Shown one piece after another: positions 32,329 through 43,889 of a stretch of 64,000 bases of DNA; the stretch's first letter is position 1; each line of letters begins with the position of its first letter. The DNA is from Motacilla alba alba (taxonomy: Eukaryota > Chordata > Aves > Passeriformes > Motacillidae). The notes below the pieces were generated by a model. The model searched no databases, was not told where the DNA came from, and was given only the letters and a program-made list of their open reading frames with translations. The translations under genes and the position numbers were made by a program. Location of the stretch: contig NW_024037374.1 of assembly GCF_015832195.1 (NCBI RefSeq), forward strand, positions 3,410,001 through 3,474,000, in the 5' to 3' direction.

Positions 32329-32715
32329 TGTCATGGGAAACTACCAGTGTTTGAGAGACTGATGCAAGCTCCCATCATGCCTCACGCTGCCAGGCAGAGT
32401 GAAAATGTCACTCATCTTGTCCCCACTCTCCTGTTCTAGAAAGTTCTGCTTTTCTCGGTTCTCCATTGGCTCCCCTTCAAGACCACTCCTACCTTCCTCT
32501 CCCATTGGCCCCAGTTATGTCACCCTGCCTTGACTCCTCCCCAAACCCCTCCTAATTTCCCCCTTGCTTATATACCCTAACGCCGCTCAGGCTCAGGGCT
32601 TCTTGCCTCTGCTCCCCTTCAGTTGTTGTTGTGTCCTGCCTACCCTCAGAGTTTTTCCCCAAATAAACTGTTCTGGATTCAGCAAGCAAGAAGTCCTCTC
32701 GTCTCTTTCTCTGGT
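32329..32715 (+). mobile_element. Solo LTR
   Basis: Starts TGTCATGGGAAACTACCAG. CCATTGG boxes (near 32,463 and 32,503), a TATATA box at 32,569 and an AATAAA at 32,662 lie in promoter-to-poly(A) order. The right end is not sharply defined; GTGTGGCGATTTTGATTAC after 32,715 may be primer-site or leader sequence. Confidence 0.6.
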
Positions 32716-32869
32716 GTGGCGATTTTGATTACTCCATCTGGGCTTGGGCGGAAGGTGTGCCGTAAGAGTTACTGAGTGGCTCTGAAGAGGAGACGCTCTC
32801 AGTGCTGAAGGTACCCTGGCGGCACCGACCCAAGAAGAGACAGCAACCTGCACTGTGTGACAAAACAGG

Positions 32870-33060
32870 GGGCTGTGTGAGGTCACTGGGGAGGTCACTC
32901 TGTCCCAGCCCCCCTCACATTTCCCCCAGAGCAGTCCAACGCTGCTCATGCACAGAGGGGTCCCCTGTCCCCCCGGGTCCCCCCCCCCCCGCGCCGCAGC
33001 CTCCCCCAGAGGATGTTCCACGAGATCGACCCCAGAGCCTAACAAGGGGATGGGGGGCTG
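32870..33060 (+). repeat. Direct copy of 24,690-24,890
   Basis: Same order of phrases as the first copy. It contains a run of 10 C around 32,980. Confidence 0.75.
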
Positions 33061-33479
33061 GGACCATGGGGGGTGGGACAGGGGGACAGGGACCCCCTGG
33101 CAGCATCCCCGTGTCCCCCAGGGCCAGAGCCTGGGCCAGGGCTCCTTCACCCTGGTATGAACGAGGGCTTGAGAGCACTGAAAAAATCCCCAGCAAGGGA
33201 TCAGCAAAAACCAGATTTAATATTCAGTGACAGCACCACCAAGTTCCTTGTCAAGAGTCACTCTGCTCCTGACTGGACACTTCAGGCACAGCAAGGAAAC
33301 AAAGCAACAACAAAACCCAACAAAATCCAGGCAATCAAACCGGAAATGAAGCAAGAACTGTCCCTGTGTGTGTGTATGACACAAGGACAGTGAGGGCAAG
33401 GATAAAAGGAATATGGTCTAAAAGCTTAACAGAGCTCAAATATAACAGGACTTAACTTATATCTTAACCTTGACTGATA

Positions 33480-33690
33480 CCCTAAACTTTACAATATAGC
33501 AAAAGAACAGCACTTAACAGTGTTTAACCTAACTTATAACCTATGACTTAGCAATTTAATAGAGGAATAACACTTAACAATATTTAACTTAGCTTATGAC
33601 TTATATTAAACATAAGAACTTATGAAAAGAACAACTCTTAACAGCATTTAACTTTGCTTAGACCTTATGATTTAACCTCACTCACAGGCC
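33480..33690 (+). repeat. A/T-rich tandem repeat, about 63-bp unit
   Basis: Three to four degenerate units of CACTTAACAGTGTTTAACCTAACTTATAACC-like sequence. Anchors lie near 33,510, 33,571 and 33,635. Confidence 0.7.
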
Positions 33691-34339
33691 TGACTGACTC
33701 AGCTACCCAAGGCACTCAAGCCCCTCAGAGAGCAGCATTTCTGCCCCATTTCCCCAGCACAGGCACTCCTGTGTGCACACAGACACAAAGAGTCAGTGCA
33801 AGGCACCTGTGAGAAATTCCCCTGCCGGCAGGGAGATGCTCACTGGGGAGGCTTTGGCATCTCCCCAGGGGCAAAGGGTTGAGCCTGGAGGAGTGGGGGG
33901 ATCGGCCCTGGCTCCGTCGTTATTCGGGGATCCCCGAGTGCAGCAAACGGGAGAGTTCCCGGCTGGGAGAGGCCCCACTCAGAGGGAGTCGCTGGCCCAG
34001 GAGAGCTCCAAGGGGCTCCTTTTGGAGCTGTTTGTAGGGCCCCAAGAGAGGGGCTTCAGTGCCAGCAATGGTTCATCCTGGCCGCCCTTGGCATCAGCAG
34101 CATTCTTTGGCAGTGTGGGAACAGGGATGTTGTGCCTCTGAGGGAACAAAAGCAGTTCCCAGGGCTGCTCCTACAGAAAGCAGGAGCTCCTTGGGCAGCA
34201 GCAGTGCCTGGGGCAGCCAGTGTTTGTGATGAGCTCCAGAGGAGCTGAGCCCAGGGGCTGCTGGCCAAGGCCGAGGCCCAAGGAGCATTTCTCAGCTGGC
34301 AGGGCAGCCTGAGAAGGGGAGGGGGGGAATGCAGCAGCA
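33691..34339. other. No gene recognised
   Basis: Moderately GC-rich, with no repeat unit or coding pattern that I can defend. Confidence 0.4.
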
Positions 34340-35110
34340 CAGGGCCATGGAACCAAGGGACCATTGTGACACTGTGGGGCCCTGTGGGACCAAGGGACCA
34401 TTGTGACACTGTGTGGCTCCATGGAGTCACATGTGATCTTTGTGACACTGAGAGGCCCCATCAAATCAAGGGGACATTGTGATACTGTGGGACCCCATGG
34501 TCTCACAACGGTGCCAAAGGTCCATTGTGACATTGCAAGGCCTCATGGAACCATGGAGAGACCATTAGGACACTTCACAGCCTCATGGAATTAAGGGGCC
34601 ATGGTGACATTGTGGGGCACCACGGCACCAAGGAGACCATTGTGACACTGAGGGGACTCATGGAATCATGGAGACCGTTGTGATGCTATGAGGATCCCTG
34701 GAATAACCAAAGCATTGTGACACTGTGAGTCCGCATGGAACCCGTGAGACCATTGTGACTCTGGGGGTCCCCACAGAACCAAGAGGGCCATTGTGATACT
34801 GTGGGGCCTGGTGAAACCAAGAGGCCTTTGTGACACTGCAGGGCTGCATGGAACCAAAGGTCCATTGTGACATTGCAGGGCCTCGTGTCATCAGCGGACC
34901 ACTGTGACACTGGGCAACCAAAGGAGACGATTGTGGCACTGCAGGGCTGCATGGAACCTAGGGACCATGGTGACATTGTGGAATACTATCGAACCAAGGG
35001 TCCATTGTGACACTGCAGGTCTTCTTGAAATCACGGAGCCATTGTGGCACTGTGGGACCCCATAAAACCAAGGCACCACTGTGACACTTCACAGCCCCAT
35101 AAAACCAAGG
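34340..35110 (+). repeat. Minisatellite, 37-40 bp unit, opposite orientation
   Basis: About 20 units of GGAACCAAGG-GACCATTGTGACACTGTGGGG, the reverse complement of the array at 28,850-30,350. Confidence 0.88.
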
Positions 35111-35300
35111 GAACACAGAACAGCTCTGGCTGGTTTGGCCTCCCAGCAGCCACCTGACTGGTCAGGCTGACCTTGGCATGTTGAGGGTCACTTCTCATCT
35201 GCTGCTGAAACAAAGGGGCTCACTGCTTGCCTACTTATGGAAAAGAACTGGCCTTCTCCTCCAAGCAGCCATGGCCAGAATTGGGATGTCACCTCGAACA
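35110..35300 (-). repeat. Single monomer of the 190-bp satellite, inverted
   Basis: GGCTGGTTTGGCCTCCC, GAAAAGAACTGGCCTTCTCC and ATGGCCAGAATTGGGAT are the reverse complement of the phrases in 27,335-28,850. It sits at the end of the inverted minisatellite, mirroring the arrangement at 28,850. Confidence 0.75.
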
Positions 35301-36194
35301 TTCTCTATTGTGACAGACCGGAGGAGATTGTTGGCTCAAAACATTTCATGTGTGGGGACGGAAGGGGCAGGTCCAGCCTTGCCCTGCCCTGGAACCCCAG
35401 CACTGCCCTGCCCTGGAACCCCAATGCCCCCAGAGCCTCTATCCCAGCCCAGCAGTGGCTGCCAGGCCCTGGCACAGCACAGGCAATGCTCCACAGCCAC
35501 CTCTGCAGCCCCCAGCCCAGCTCCTGAGGGACCAAATGATCCCAAGCCCCACCTGGGGGAAGGGCCCAGGAAGACCAAGGGTTTTTAAAGGCTGACCACA
35601 AGGCAAGCACACATCTTGATCCTACCTCCTCTTGGAATTTCCATCTGAAAAATGCTAGAATCCAGGAGTTGGTAGCTGTGTTGTGTGCTTCTCTGAATCT
35701 TATTTGTCTTTTTTTCTTTCTCTGTTTTTTCTTGTAATAACCTCCTTTTCCAAATTTGGAGTGAATTAAATTTGAACCAGCATAGAGTCTTAGAGGTTGA
35801 AGGGCCAAATGAATCCTTTGAGAATTTTTTTTTTGTTGATTCAATATCATATTAAACCTTTCACCAAAGTTTCTCTGATTTTCCTAAGTTCCCAGTAAAG
35901 GCTCTTTTGTTCTTTTGAGCTCCTGAGAATCTCTTATTGGTACAGAGCACACAAACAACTGTAATTGCTTTTAAATGTCTCCTTAAGAGAGTTTTTTAGT
36001 AGACGGGAGTCAGGGCTTGTCTGTCCTGCTTGGCACAGCCCAGGCAGGGCTTTCCCAGCCACATTCCACCCTCCATTTCCCAGCTGGAGCCGCTGGTGCC
36101 TCTGAGTTGTGCTGCCCCAGCCCCAGGGACGCTCTCCTTGTCTGCCCATTCCCCCACGGGCTCTGGGCAGGGATGGCCTCAGTGGGGGCTGCTG
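35301..36194. other. No gene recognised
   Basis: Includes a short duplicated GCCCTGCCCTGGAACCCC near 35,381 and 35,407, and A/T-rich DNA at 35,650-35,990. Confidence 0.4.
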
Positions 36195-36440
36195 ACATCC
36201 TCAGCAACTGTGGTGCCCCATGGAACCAAGGGTCCCTGGGGACACTGCAGGATCTTGTGTCACCAGGGCTCCACTGTGACACTGCAGCACCAAGGAATTC
36301 ATGGTGGCACTCGGAGGCCTCATGGAGCCAAGAGGCCACTGTGACCCTGCAGGGCCTTGTGGAACCATGCAGAGCACTGTGACAGAGCAGGACCTGGTGT
36401 CACGATGGGGCCATTGTGACACTGCAGGGAACCATGGAAC
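36195..36440 (+). repeat. Minisatellite, 37-40 bp unit, short block
   Basis: About six degenerate units in the same orientation as 34,340-35,110. Two more units lie at 37,134-37,190. Confidence 0.75.
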
Positions 36441-36557
36441 CAAGGGACTTTGTGACAATGGGAGGCTGTCGGAACTCAGAATGTCCCACAGACATTCTCG
36501 GATGTTCCAGACCCAGGTCAAAAGCATCTGAGACCCTGGCATGCAGCCAGAGACCCC

Positions 36558-37133
36558 TGTGGCTTTGAATCTGACCCATGGAACAGTTTACCAACTTTGC
36601 AGGAAGAAAAAGAAGTCACAAAAGTTTAGATATTGTAGTAGAAGTAGTCACGAAGTAAAGGGTAGGATTTCTGAGTGCTGTACAGGGGGGTTTTAAGCCT
36701 TGTACGCAGGGGTCCAAGTTTTGTACATGGGGGTCAGGGGGTTCTAAGATGGAGGGACTTGGGTGTGCCCTGTCCTCTTTCTTTCTCCTTCCTAGCCTCC
36801 ATGTCTTTGGTGATGTTGGCACTCACAGATTGGTTTAGAGTAGAAAGTCACCATTCAATATAGATAGTAGGTATTGGGGAAAAAGTATAAACATGTAGTA
36901 CGTAATATATGATATAAAAGATAGCACCAGCCCCCTGGGAGGGCAGTGTGCCTTTGTCTGAGCTGCTGAACGGGCCACAGCAGTTCAGGGAGAAGAATCT
37001 TGTAGATAACCAACAATAAACTACCTTGAGAACAGACAACAGAAGACTACTGAGTCTTTCTTCGAAGGCACGGGTTGGAGGAGGGACTTTTCCATCTTTC
37101 GGGGTCATCCCAATGCGGGGGTGAAACCCCACA
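36558..37133 (+). mobile_element. Solo LTR
   Basis: Begins near TGTGGCTTTG and ends GAAACCCCACA, a TGTGG/CCACA terminal pair. A TATAAAAG box at 36,912 and a CAATAAACTACCTTGAG signal at 37,012 resemble other avian LTRs. It lies between minisatellite units. The left end is uncertain and no target duplication was found. Confidence 0.6.
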
Positions 37134-37189
37134 GGAGGCCTCATGGAATCGTGGAGACCATTGGAACACTCTGGGGCCTCATGGAATCG

Positions 37190-37800
37190 TGGGGACACCA
37201 AGTTGTCTGGGAGTGTGGTTCTACTGGAGGGTAGGAGGGCTCTGCACAGGGCCCTGGACAGGCTGGATCCAGGGACCAAATCCAACAAGGTGAGGTTTAA
37301 CAAGTCCCAGTGCTGGGTCCTGCATTTTGGCCACAGCAACCCCTGCAGCACCACAGGCTGGGGACAGAGTGGCTGGAGAGCAGCCAGGCAGAAAGGGAGC
37401 TGCAGGGACTGCTGGACAGCAGGCTGGACATGAGGCAGCAGTGTGCCCAGGGGGCCAAGAAGGCTAATGGCTGCTGGTCTGGATCAGGAATGGTGTGGCC
37501 AGCAGGAGCAGGGCAGTGATTCTTGCCCTGTGCTGGGCACTGCTTGGGCAGCACCTTGAGTGGGATGTCTAGTTCTGGGCAACCCAATTTAGGAAGGACA
37601 TGGAGGGGCTGGAGCGTGTCCAGAGAAGGGCAACAAGGCTGGGGAGGGGTCTGGAGCACAAGACCTTTGAGGAGCAGCTGAGGGAGGTGGGGTTGTATAT
37701 CCTGGAGAAGACAGGACGCACGGGAGAAAAGGCGGTATCAGGGCACAGGTTGGACTTGATGATCACCAAAGTTCTTTTACAACCTGGCTGATTCTGGGAT
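37190..37800 (+). mobile_element. CR1 LINE 3' fragment (right arm)
   Basis: GACACCAAG (the codons after the RT FADD box), GGTTTAACAAGTCCCAGTGC, GGACATGAGGCAGCAGTGTG and CTGGCTGATTCTGGGATTC are the end of CR1 ORF2 and its tail. It mirrors 22,235-22,810 with an 18-bp extra piece near 37,480. Confidence 0.8.
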
Positions 37801-39379
37801 TCTCTGAAAGCACCCCTGGAGCCGTGGCAGGACGAGCCCTGGGCCTCCTGTTCAGAAGCTCCAGCAGCCCAGGTGCCTCAGCTTCTCCTGCCAGCCCCAA
37901 AGCCCATCCTGTCAGTCCTGCAGAGCCTCTGCAGCTCCTCCTCACTGCCCAGAACAGGGAGCCCCACAGGCAGACACAGCAGCCCAGATGGGCCCCCCTG
38001 GCCTGGGGTGCCTCTGGCAAGGGAGCAGCACGGGGCACTGCAGGAGCCTGCAGACAATTGCTGCAGCACTTGGAGGATGATCCTGCTCCCCAAGGGACGT
38101 TCCCATGGTGCCAAGTCAGGAAGTGCAATGGGGAGTGGGGCCAGAGAGGAAAGGGCAAACAGGGATGGGCTGTTTGCAGGAGAGGGAACAGGGCTGGGCA
38201 AGAGGAAGAAATCTGTAGCAGGGAAGAGTAGAGAAAGCAAAGGTGAAGCCAAGGAAATGCTCAGGGCAGTTTGGGGGTGGCTGCCAGGCAGCCCTGGCTC
38301 TGAGCAACAGCATCTGCAGTGGGACAGGAAACTCCCAGCTGATGGGAACAAACATTCTGGCTGACTGCAGAGGCCAGGACAAAGCTGAGTGCTTTCCCTG
38401 GTGTCCCCCAGCCCTTGGTGGCCCCAGGGGCTGATGGCATTTGTGCTCCCTCAGGTTCATGTCCCCACAGCAACAGCATGGGGGTGCTCCTGCCTGCTCT
38501 GTGCAATGCAAACAGGGGCTCCTGAGCCAGGGCTGCCGTGCCTGTGCCTGCAAGGATGGGGCACCTGTGTGAGCTGGGGGAGAGGCCAGGGCTGCAGAGG
38601 GGGGATGGTGTTGGCAGCTCCATGAGGACGCACTGAGACGCTGCCCTGGGCTGTGCAGCGCACTGGGGATGGATCAGCCCCTGCTCTGCTGCTCCTTCCC
38701 GTCTCCCCCAGGGCCCTTGCAGAGCCCCAGCCATGCTGTTTGCCACCAGCCTGCCCACAGCCACCCTGGGGCTGCTCACGGGGCTTTTCTGTGCTGAGCA
38801 TTGGCCTGGGCGTGTTCTTGAGAGAGCCTGGGCAAGGAGGCTGCAGCCCCCAGGCCCTGGCCTGAGGCGTCAGCGCTGCCCCAGCAGTGCCCATGGCCTG
38901 TCCCTGCTGCAGCCCCGGCACTGCCACCCCCAGCACTGTGCCCGGCCCCGAGAGCACTCAGGCCCTACAGCAACACCAGGGCCACCAGGGCAGCGGGGCA
39001 GGGCCACGGCAGCAGCACTGGCAACACCAAGTGCTGCTGCTGCTGCTGGGCACAGCTGCTGGGCCAGCACTGATCTGCCCCCAGCTCTGCACATAGACAT
39101 TGCTGCTGCAGCTCCAGGGAAGGCAACCAAAGGGCATCTCTGCAGAAAACTTTGCTGGGTGATCCTTTAGTCACTAAGAGCACAGTCCCTCACTGACACA
39201 GTCTGTGGCCACAGGGAAGGTGGAGTGAAACAAAATGAGAAATGGCACAAACCATGACATTTCTTTGTGGAAAATATTAAAAGTGTAATACAAACAAAAA
39301 GAACCTCGAAAATGAAACAAACAAGAAGTATCAAAGGTTACTTTTTTAATATATATATATGCAAGAATTTGTCAGCAGT
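37801..39379. other. GC-rich OR downstream flank (right arm)
   Basis: Mirror of 20,694-22,230. Very similar from 37,801 to about 39,150, then diverged up to the receptor stop. No gene recognised. Confidence 0.6.
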
Positions 39380-40312
39380 TTAATATTTCTGAAAGCATCC
39401 AGTCTTCAGTGTCCACACTGCAGCCTTGAGCTCCTGGTTCCTCAGGCTGTAGATGAGGGGGTTCAGGGCTGGAGGCACCACTGAGTACAGAACTGACAGG
39501 GCCAGATCCAGGGGTGGGGAGGACATGGAGGGGGGCTTCAGGTAGGCAAACACTGCAGTGCTGATAAACAGGGACACCACGGCCAGGTGAGGGAGGCAGG
39601 TGGAAAAGGCTTTGTGCCGTCCCTGCTCAGAGGGGATCCTCAGCACGACCCTGAAGATCTGCACATAGGAAAAAACAATGAACACAAAACAACCAAATAC
39701 CAAACAGGCACTAAGACCAAGAAGCCCCAGTTCCCTGAGAAAGGATTTGGAGCAGGAGACCTTCAGGATCTGGGGAATTTCACAGAAGAACTGGCCCAGG
39801 GCATTGCCATGGCACAGGGGCAGGGAAAATGTATTGGCCGTGTGCATGAGAGCATTGAGAAAGGCACTGGCCCAGGCAGCTGCTGCCATGTGGGCACAAG
39901 CTCTGCTGCCCAGCAGGGTCCCGTAGTGCAGGGGTTTGCAGATGGACACGTAGCGGTCGTAGCACATGATGGTCAGGAGGGAAAGCTCTGCTCCCATGAA
40001 GAAGATAAACAGAAAGACCTGTGCAGCGCATCCAGTGTAGGAGATGTTCCTGGTGTCCCAGAGGGAATTGTGCATGGCTTTGGGGACAGTGGTGCAGATG
40101 AAGCCCAGGTCAGTGAGGGCCAGGTTGAGCAGGAAGAAGAACATGGGCGTGTGCAGGTGCTGGCCGCAGGCTCCGGCGCTGATGATGAGGCCGTTGCCCA
40201 GGAGGGCAGCCAGGGAGATGCCCAGCAAGAGGCAGAAGTGCAGCAGCTGCAGCTGCCGCGTGTCTGCCAATGGCAGCAGGAGGAAGTGGCTGATGGAGCT
40301 GCTGTTGGACAT
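39380..40312 (-). CDS. Olfactory receptor, family 14-like (right arm)
   Basis: An intact 310-residue receptor of the same length as the left-arm one, in a single coding exon. Hallmarks are NSS glycosylation at residue 3, LHTPMFFFLLNLALTDLG, TIMCYDRYVSICKPLHY with a complete DRY, the VQIFRVVLR helix-5 end, KAFSTCLPHL and PALNPLIYSLRN. The start at 40,312 (MSNSSS) is preferred to an in-frame ATG five codons upstream, by family usage. A splice acceptor (TATGTGCAG) precedes the exon, with exon start at 40,321. It differs from the left-arm receptor mostly in helices 3, 5 and 6, the odorant-facing part, and at the C-terminus. Expression in olfactory neurons is inferred from the family only. Confidence 0.93.
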   Translation of the reverse strand: MSNSSSISHFLLLPLADTRQLQLLHFCLLLGISLAALLGNGLIISAGACGQHLHTPMFFFLLNLALTDLGFICTTVPKAMHNSLWDTRNISYTGCAAQVFLFIFFMGAELSLLTIMCYDRYVSICKPLHYGTLLGSRACAHMAAAAWASAFLNALMHTANTFSLPLCHGNALGQFFCEIPQILKVSCSKSFLRELGLLGLSACLVFGCFVFIVFSYVQIFRVVLRIPSEQGRHKAFSTCLPHLAVVSLFISTAVFAYLKPPSMSSPPLDLALSVLYSVVPPALNPLIYSLRNQELKAAVWTLKTGCFQKY

Positions 40313-40321
40313 TTGCTGGGG

Positions 40322-41814
40322 CTGCACATAGAGACCTGTTCAAGAACAGTGAAGAGTTAGAGGAGATACCTGTAACCAAAATCAAAGGCATTTCCCATAC
40401 ACACTCCGCTATAGCACACAGACACCCTTCTCTGCTCATGAATTCTGGGGTTTTCTTTATAGGCTCCCTTGTATTTTTCCAGATATTCTTGGATATTAAA
40501 ATCTCAGCATTTCTACTGCCCTCAGGGAGAACAGAGTAAGTTCTCTGTGGCAAAGTGATGAGTGGAGAGTGAGGGGAGATGATCTGTCTTCTGACCTGTT
40601 CAGAGTTTCTTTAAGCTTTAACATTTCTCAAGTGGAGGGTGATAACCTTCCCATGCTTCCCATAATATTTCACCAGGTACTGCTGAGAGCAGATGGATCC
40701 ACCATAGCCCAGCTCCACATTTGTAGACAAGGACTCACGTTGCTCATTTCACCAACCCAGCAGCATTTTCAGTGCCAGAACACCTCTGCCTTTCCCCATC
40801 AACCTTATAACTCAGAGATGCTCTAGGACAGGTTTGCATCCTGGATTGAAGCTCCCAGCTTGGACTGAAATCTCAGGGAGACTTCCAAGGGTCCTTATGA
40901 TGGCATTGGATTGAGGGAGATGCAGCTCCTTCCCTGGCTGCACTGACAGCATTGCCCAGAGCCGAGCACTGGGGACAGCGTCACCCTGAGCCAGCTGTGC
41001 CCCCTGCCAGAGCCCCCAGTGCCGGGCAGCTGCTCCCAGCCCTGTGCTCTGCAGAGGGAACTGGGCCCGGGGCTGCAGAGCTGCCCCACGGCTCTGCTGC
41101 AGCTCTGCCTGCACAGGAGGGGCTTCACGCCTTGGAGCCCCAGCCCTGAGGGCAGAGGCTTGGCTGGGGGACAGGAGGGAGGGGGCTTGTTCAGAGGGAG
41201 GCGCTGCACTGGAGGGGCTCCTGTGGACATCTCTAAACTCTCCCTGCCACAGCATTTCTGGGTTTTGCGTTCTCTCATTGCCTGAGCTTCTGTCTCTTTG
41301 CTTTCTGGAGATTTTCCTTCTGGAGCTGTTTCCCTGTGCCTGATCTCTCCCTGCCAGCACTCACAGACCCCAAATCTCTGGGCATTCTCCTTGGCCCTAC
41401 AGAAGCCTGCCTGTTTGCAGGGCACGGGCTGGGGGCAGGTTCTGTTTGCAGCTTGGAGAAAGGACAGCTCAGACTGAGCCTGAGGGGTCCAGCAAAGGTG
41501 ATGCTGCTGCTGTCCATGGGCAGAGAGGCTGAAAGCACATTAGGGATCTCCTGTGAACCTATAGATCACTAAAAGCAACAGTTCATATGTCTCAGGAACT
41601 CGTCAAAAATCATAATCAACCATTAATATTTATGCCCCCTCCCTGCCATTCACCACTAGTAGGAAACTGAATACCCAGTGTATGCAAATTTCCTCATTTT
41701 TATCAAAATCCTTATCTTGGAAGTATTCTATGACTAATCAAAACCCCTCAGCATGTCAGAGCTTCATGAGCATTTCACCTTCCCTGCACCAGAAATAATC
41801 AGAGTTGTACTCAC
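40322..41814 (-). other. Putative OR intron, right arm
   Basis: From a GTGAGT donor (GT at 41,814-41,813) to the acceptor at 40,322. Not alignable with the left-arm interval. No gene is seen; 40,920-41,180 is GC-rich. Confidence 0.4.
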
Positions 41815-42580
41815 AGAGTCTGTAGGCATTGGCATGTTCCAGCTTTCAGAGATCACTCCAGGAGCTGCAGCTGCATTGTCCTGCAGCCAGAGGTTCCTGT
41901 GCCAAGGGCTGGCAGGGATTCTGCCCCAGGCACTTCTCAGCACCTTCCCAGCCCTGACTGATTGAAGCTCTCTGTGCCTCTGTGCTGTGCCCGGGCTGGC
42001 TGCAGGCAGTGCCCCAGCCCTGCTGGGCTGGCAGAAGAGCTGCTCAGCAAGAGAAATGTGCTTTTCAAGCTCTTCTTGGTTACCAGCAGCTGCCTCTGTG
42101 CCAGCAGCCCAGCCCAGCTCAGCAGCACAGACACAGCACAAGGACTTTAATGACCCTCTGGGGCTTTGTGCTCAGTCCCTGAACATCAGTCCCTGAGAGG
42201 CAGCTGAAGAAACCTCTGCAGAACTCCAAGTCAGAATCACACTCCAAAGTTTCTTGGACTTTTAATGGGTCCCAGGGAGGGACACGACTGAGAAAGTATC
42301 CCCAGGCCCCAGGCAGAGCAGAGAACTGCAGGCAGTGATGACAGGTGGGGACAAAGAGAAGCCAAGGCTTGGTGCCCTGGGGCACAGCAGGCTCTGTGCC
42401 ACCAAGGGCTGGCAGGAGACACCTTGTCCTGAGCCACTGGGGCCTCCTGGCACAGCCCCAGCCAGGCTGGCCACTGGCAGCCCCTTGTCCTGCCCTCAGC
42501 ATCCCCCCCTAGCCCACATGCCAGTGGCCTCAAGGATCTGCTGGAAGGAGTCCCTGGGGAGCCTTGCTCAGCAATGGCCC
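41815..42580 (-). other. OR upstream segment with putative noncoding exon (right arm)
   Basis: Mirror of 18,201-18,908 at about 96%, ending at the same donor site. It is bounded upstream by the 157-bp repeat. Confidence 0.45.
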
Positions 42581-43200
42581 TGGGGGCTCCTTCATGCTCC
42601 CAGGGACTGCAGGCTTTTCAAAGGACTTTGGCTTTGGCTTTTGCCTTGGAGTCTCTGAGAGGTTTGTGCAATCATGGCCTCCAATGATCTGCTGTAATTA
42701 GTCCCTGGAGAGGCTTTGTCAGTAACAACACTCAGTGGGGCTCATTAATGCTTCCAGGTACTTCAGTTATTTTCAGGTACTTGGTGTTTCCCTTTTGACA
42801 CAGACTCTGTGAGAGGTTTGTGCAATCATGGCCCCAATTATCTGCTTTAACGAGTCCCTTGAGAGCTTTGTACTGATACTCAGTGGGGCTCATTAATACT
42901 TTGAGATACTCAAGGTTTTTAACATACTTTTGATTTTCCTTTCCACACTGAGTCTTCTGAGAGGTTTTTGTGCCATCCTGGCCTCCAATTCTCTCCTCCA
43001 AGGAGTCCATGGGCTGCCTGTGTTGGGGATAGTCCGCCGTGTGACCCATTCATCCTTTGAGACACTTCTGAAGTTTCTTCTGACTTTGACTCCTGGAGAG
43101 GTTTGTGCAATCTTCTCTCAGGCCATGAAGTTCAAGGGCTCAGCTCCAAATGCACCACGGGGCTCATTAGGATCAAGCAAGTCCTGACAAACCATTTCTG
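42580..43200 (-). repeat. 157-bp tandem repeat (right arm)
   Basis: Four to five uninterrupted units (for example GGGGCTCATTAATGCTTCC at 42,737 and GGGGCTCATTAATAC near 42,886). The left arm has more units, split by the 1.26-kb segment. Confidence 0.75.
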
Positions 43201-43465
43201 TGCCTTGATTTGCCTCTGCTCTAATGCAGTTCATTAGGAAGTTTTCCTTTGACAGGAGAAATATTTCAAAGAGCTTTTAAGAAATATGTAATCTTCTTTT
43301 AAAGAGTATATTTTACTACTGTTCTCTTTAGAAAAGAGCTGATTGCAACATTCTCTGATTGGTATTGATGTAGGGCTGCTCCTATGGAGGTCTTGCCAGG
43401 TCAGAGAAATTGTACCTTGGAGCTGACCCAGTGTGAACAACCTTGTCTCACATTCCCCAACCCCA

Positions 43466-43889
43466 TGTGAGAAACGATTTTGACTTTTAAAAATTTAAAT
43501 GGTTTATTAAGATCTTATCAAAATACAACAGAAGACTGAATAAAGAAAAGAACACAGCGCCGGTAGCAAAGGATTCAGTCACCATGTGCTCATCTACAAA
43601 ATAGATGCTCTGTCTTTTATACCTCTAGCCCCTCCCAAAGTCTTGTCAATCAGCTGCTTCTTCACTGTCCAGAGGTGGAGATCACTGTCTTACACCCTGA
43701 TTGGAGGTCAGGTGCTGCCATAGTAACAAGCCGACCCTCCCAAATGCCCCAACTACAACACCCATCCTATGATAACAATTCAAGGCAGAAGGGAAAGATA
43801 ACTATACATCTACAAAACTTCTCTTAACATATACTTAATATTCACCCTATAATTGTGACAGTCAACTGTAGGATTACTCATCTAAAACA
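43466..43889 (-). repeat. 3' LTR of right-arm provirus
   Basis: On the minus strand it starts TGTTTTAGATGAG and ends TTTCTCACA. It matches 15,178-15,602. Confidence 0.8.
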
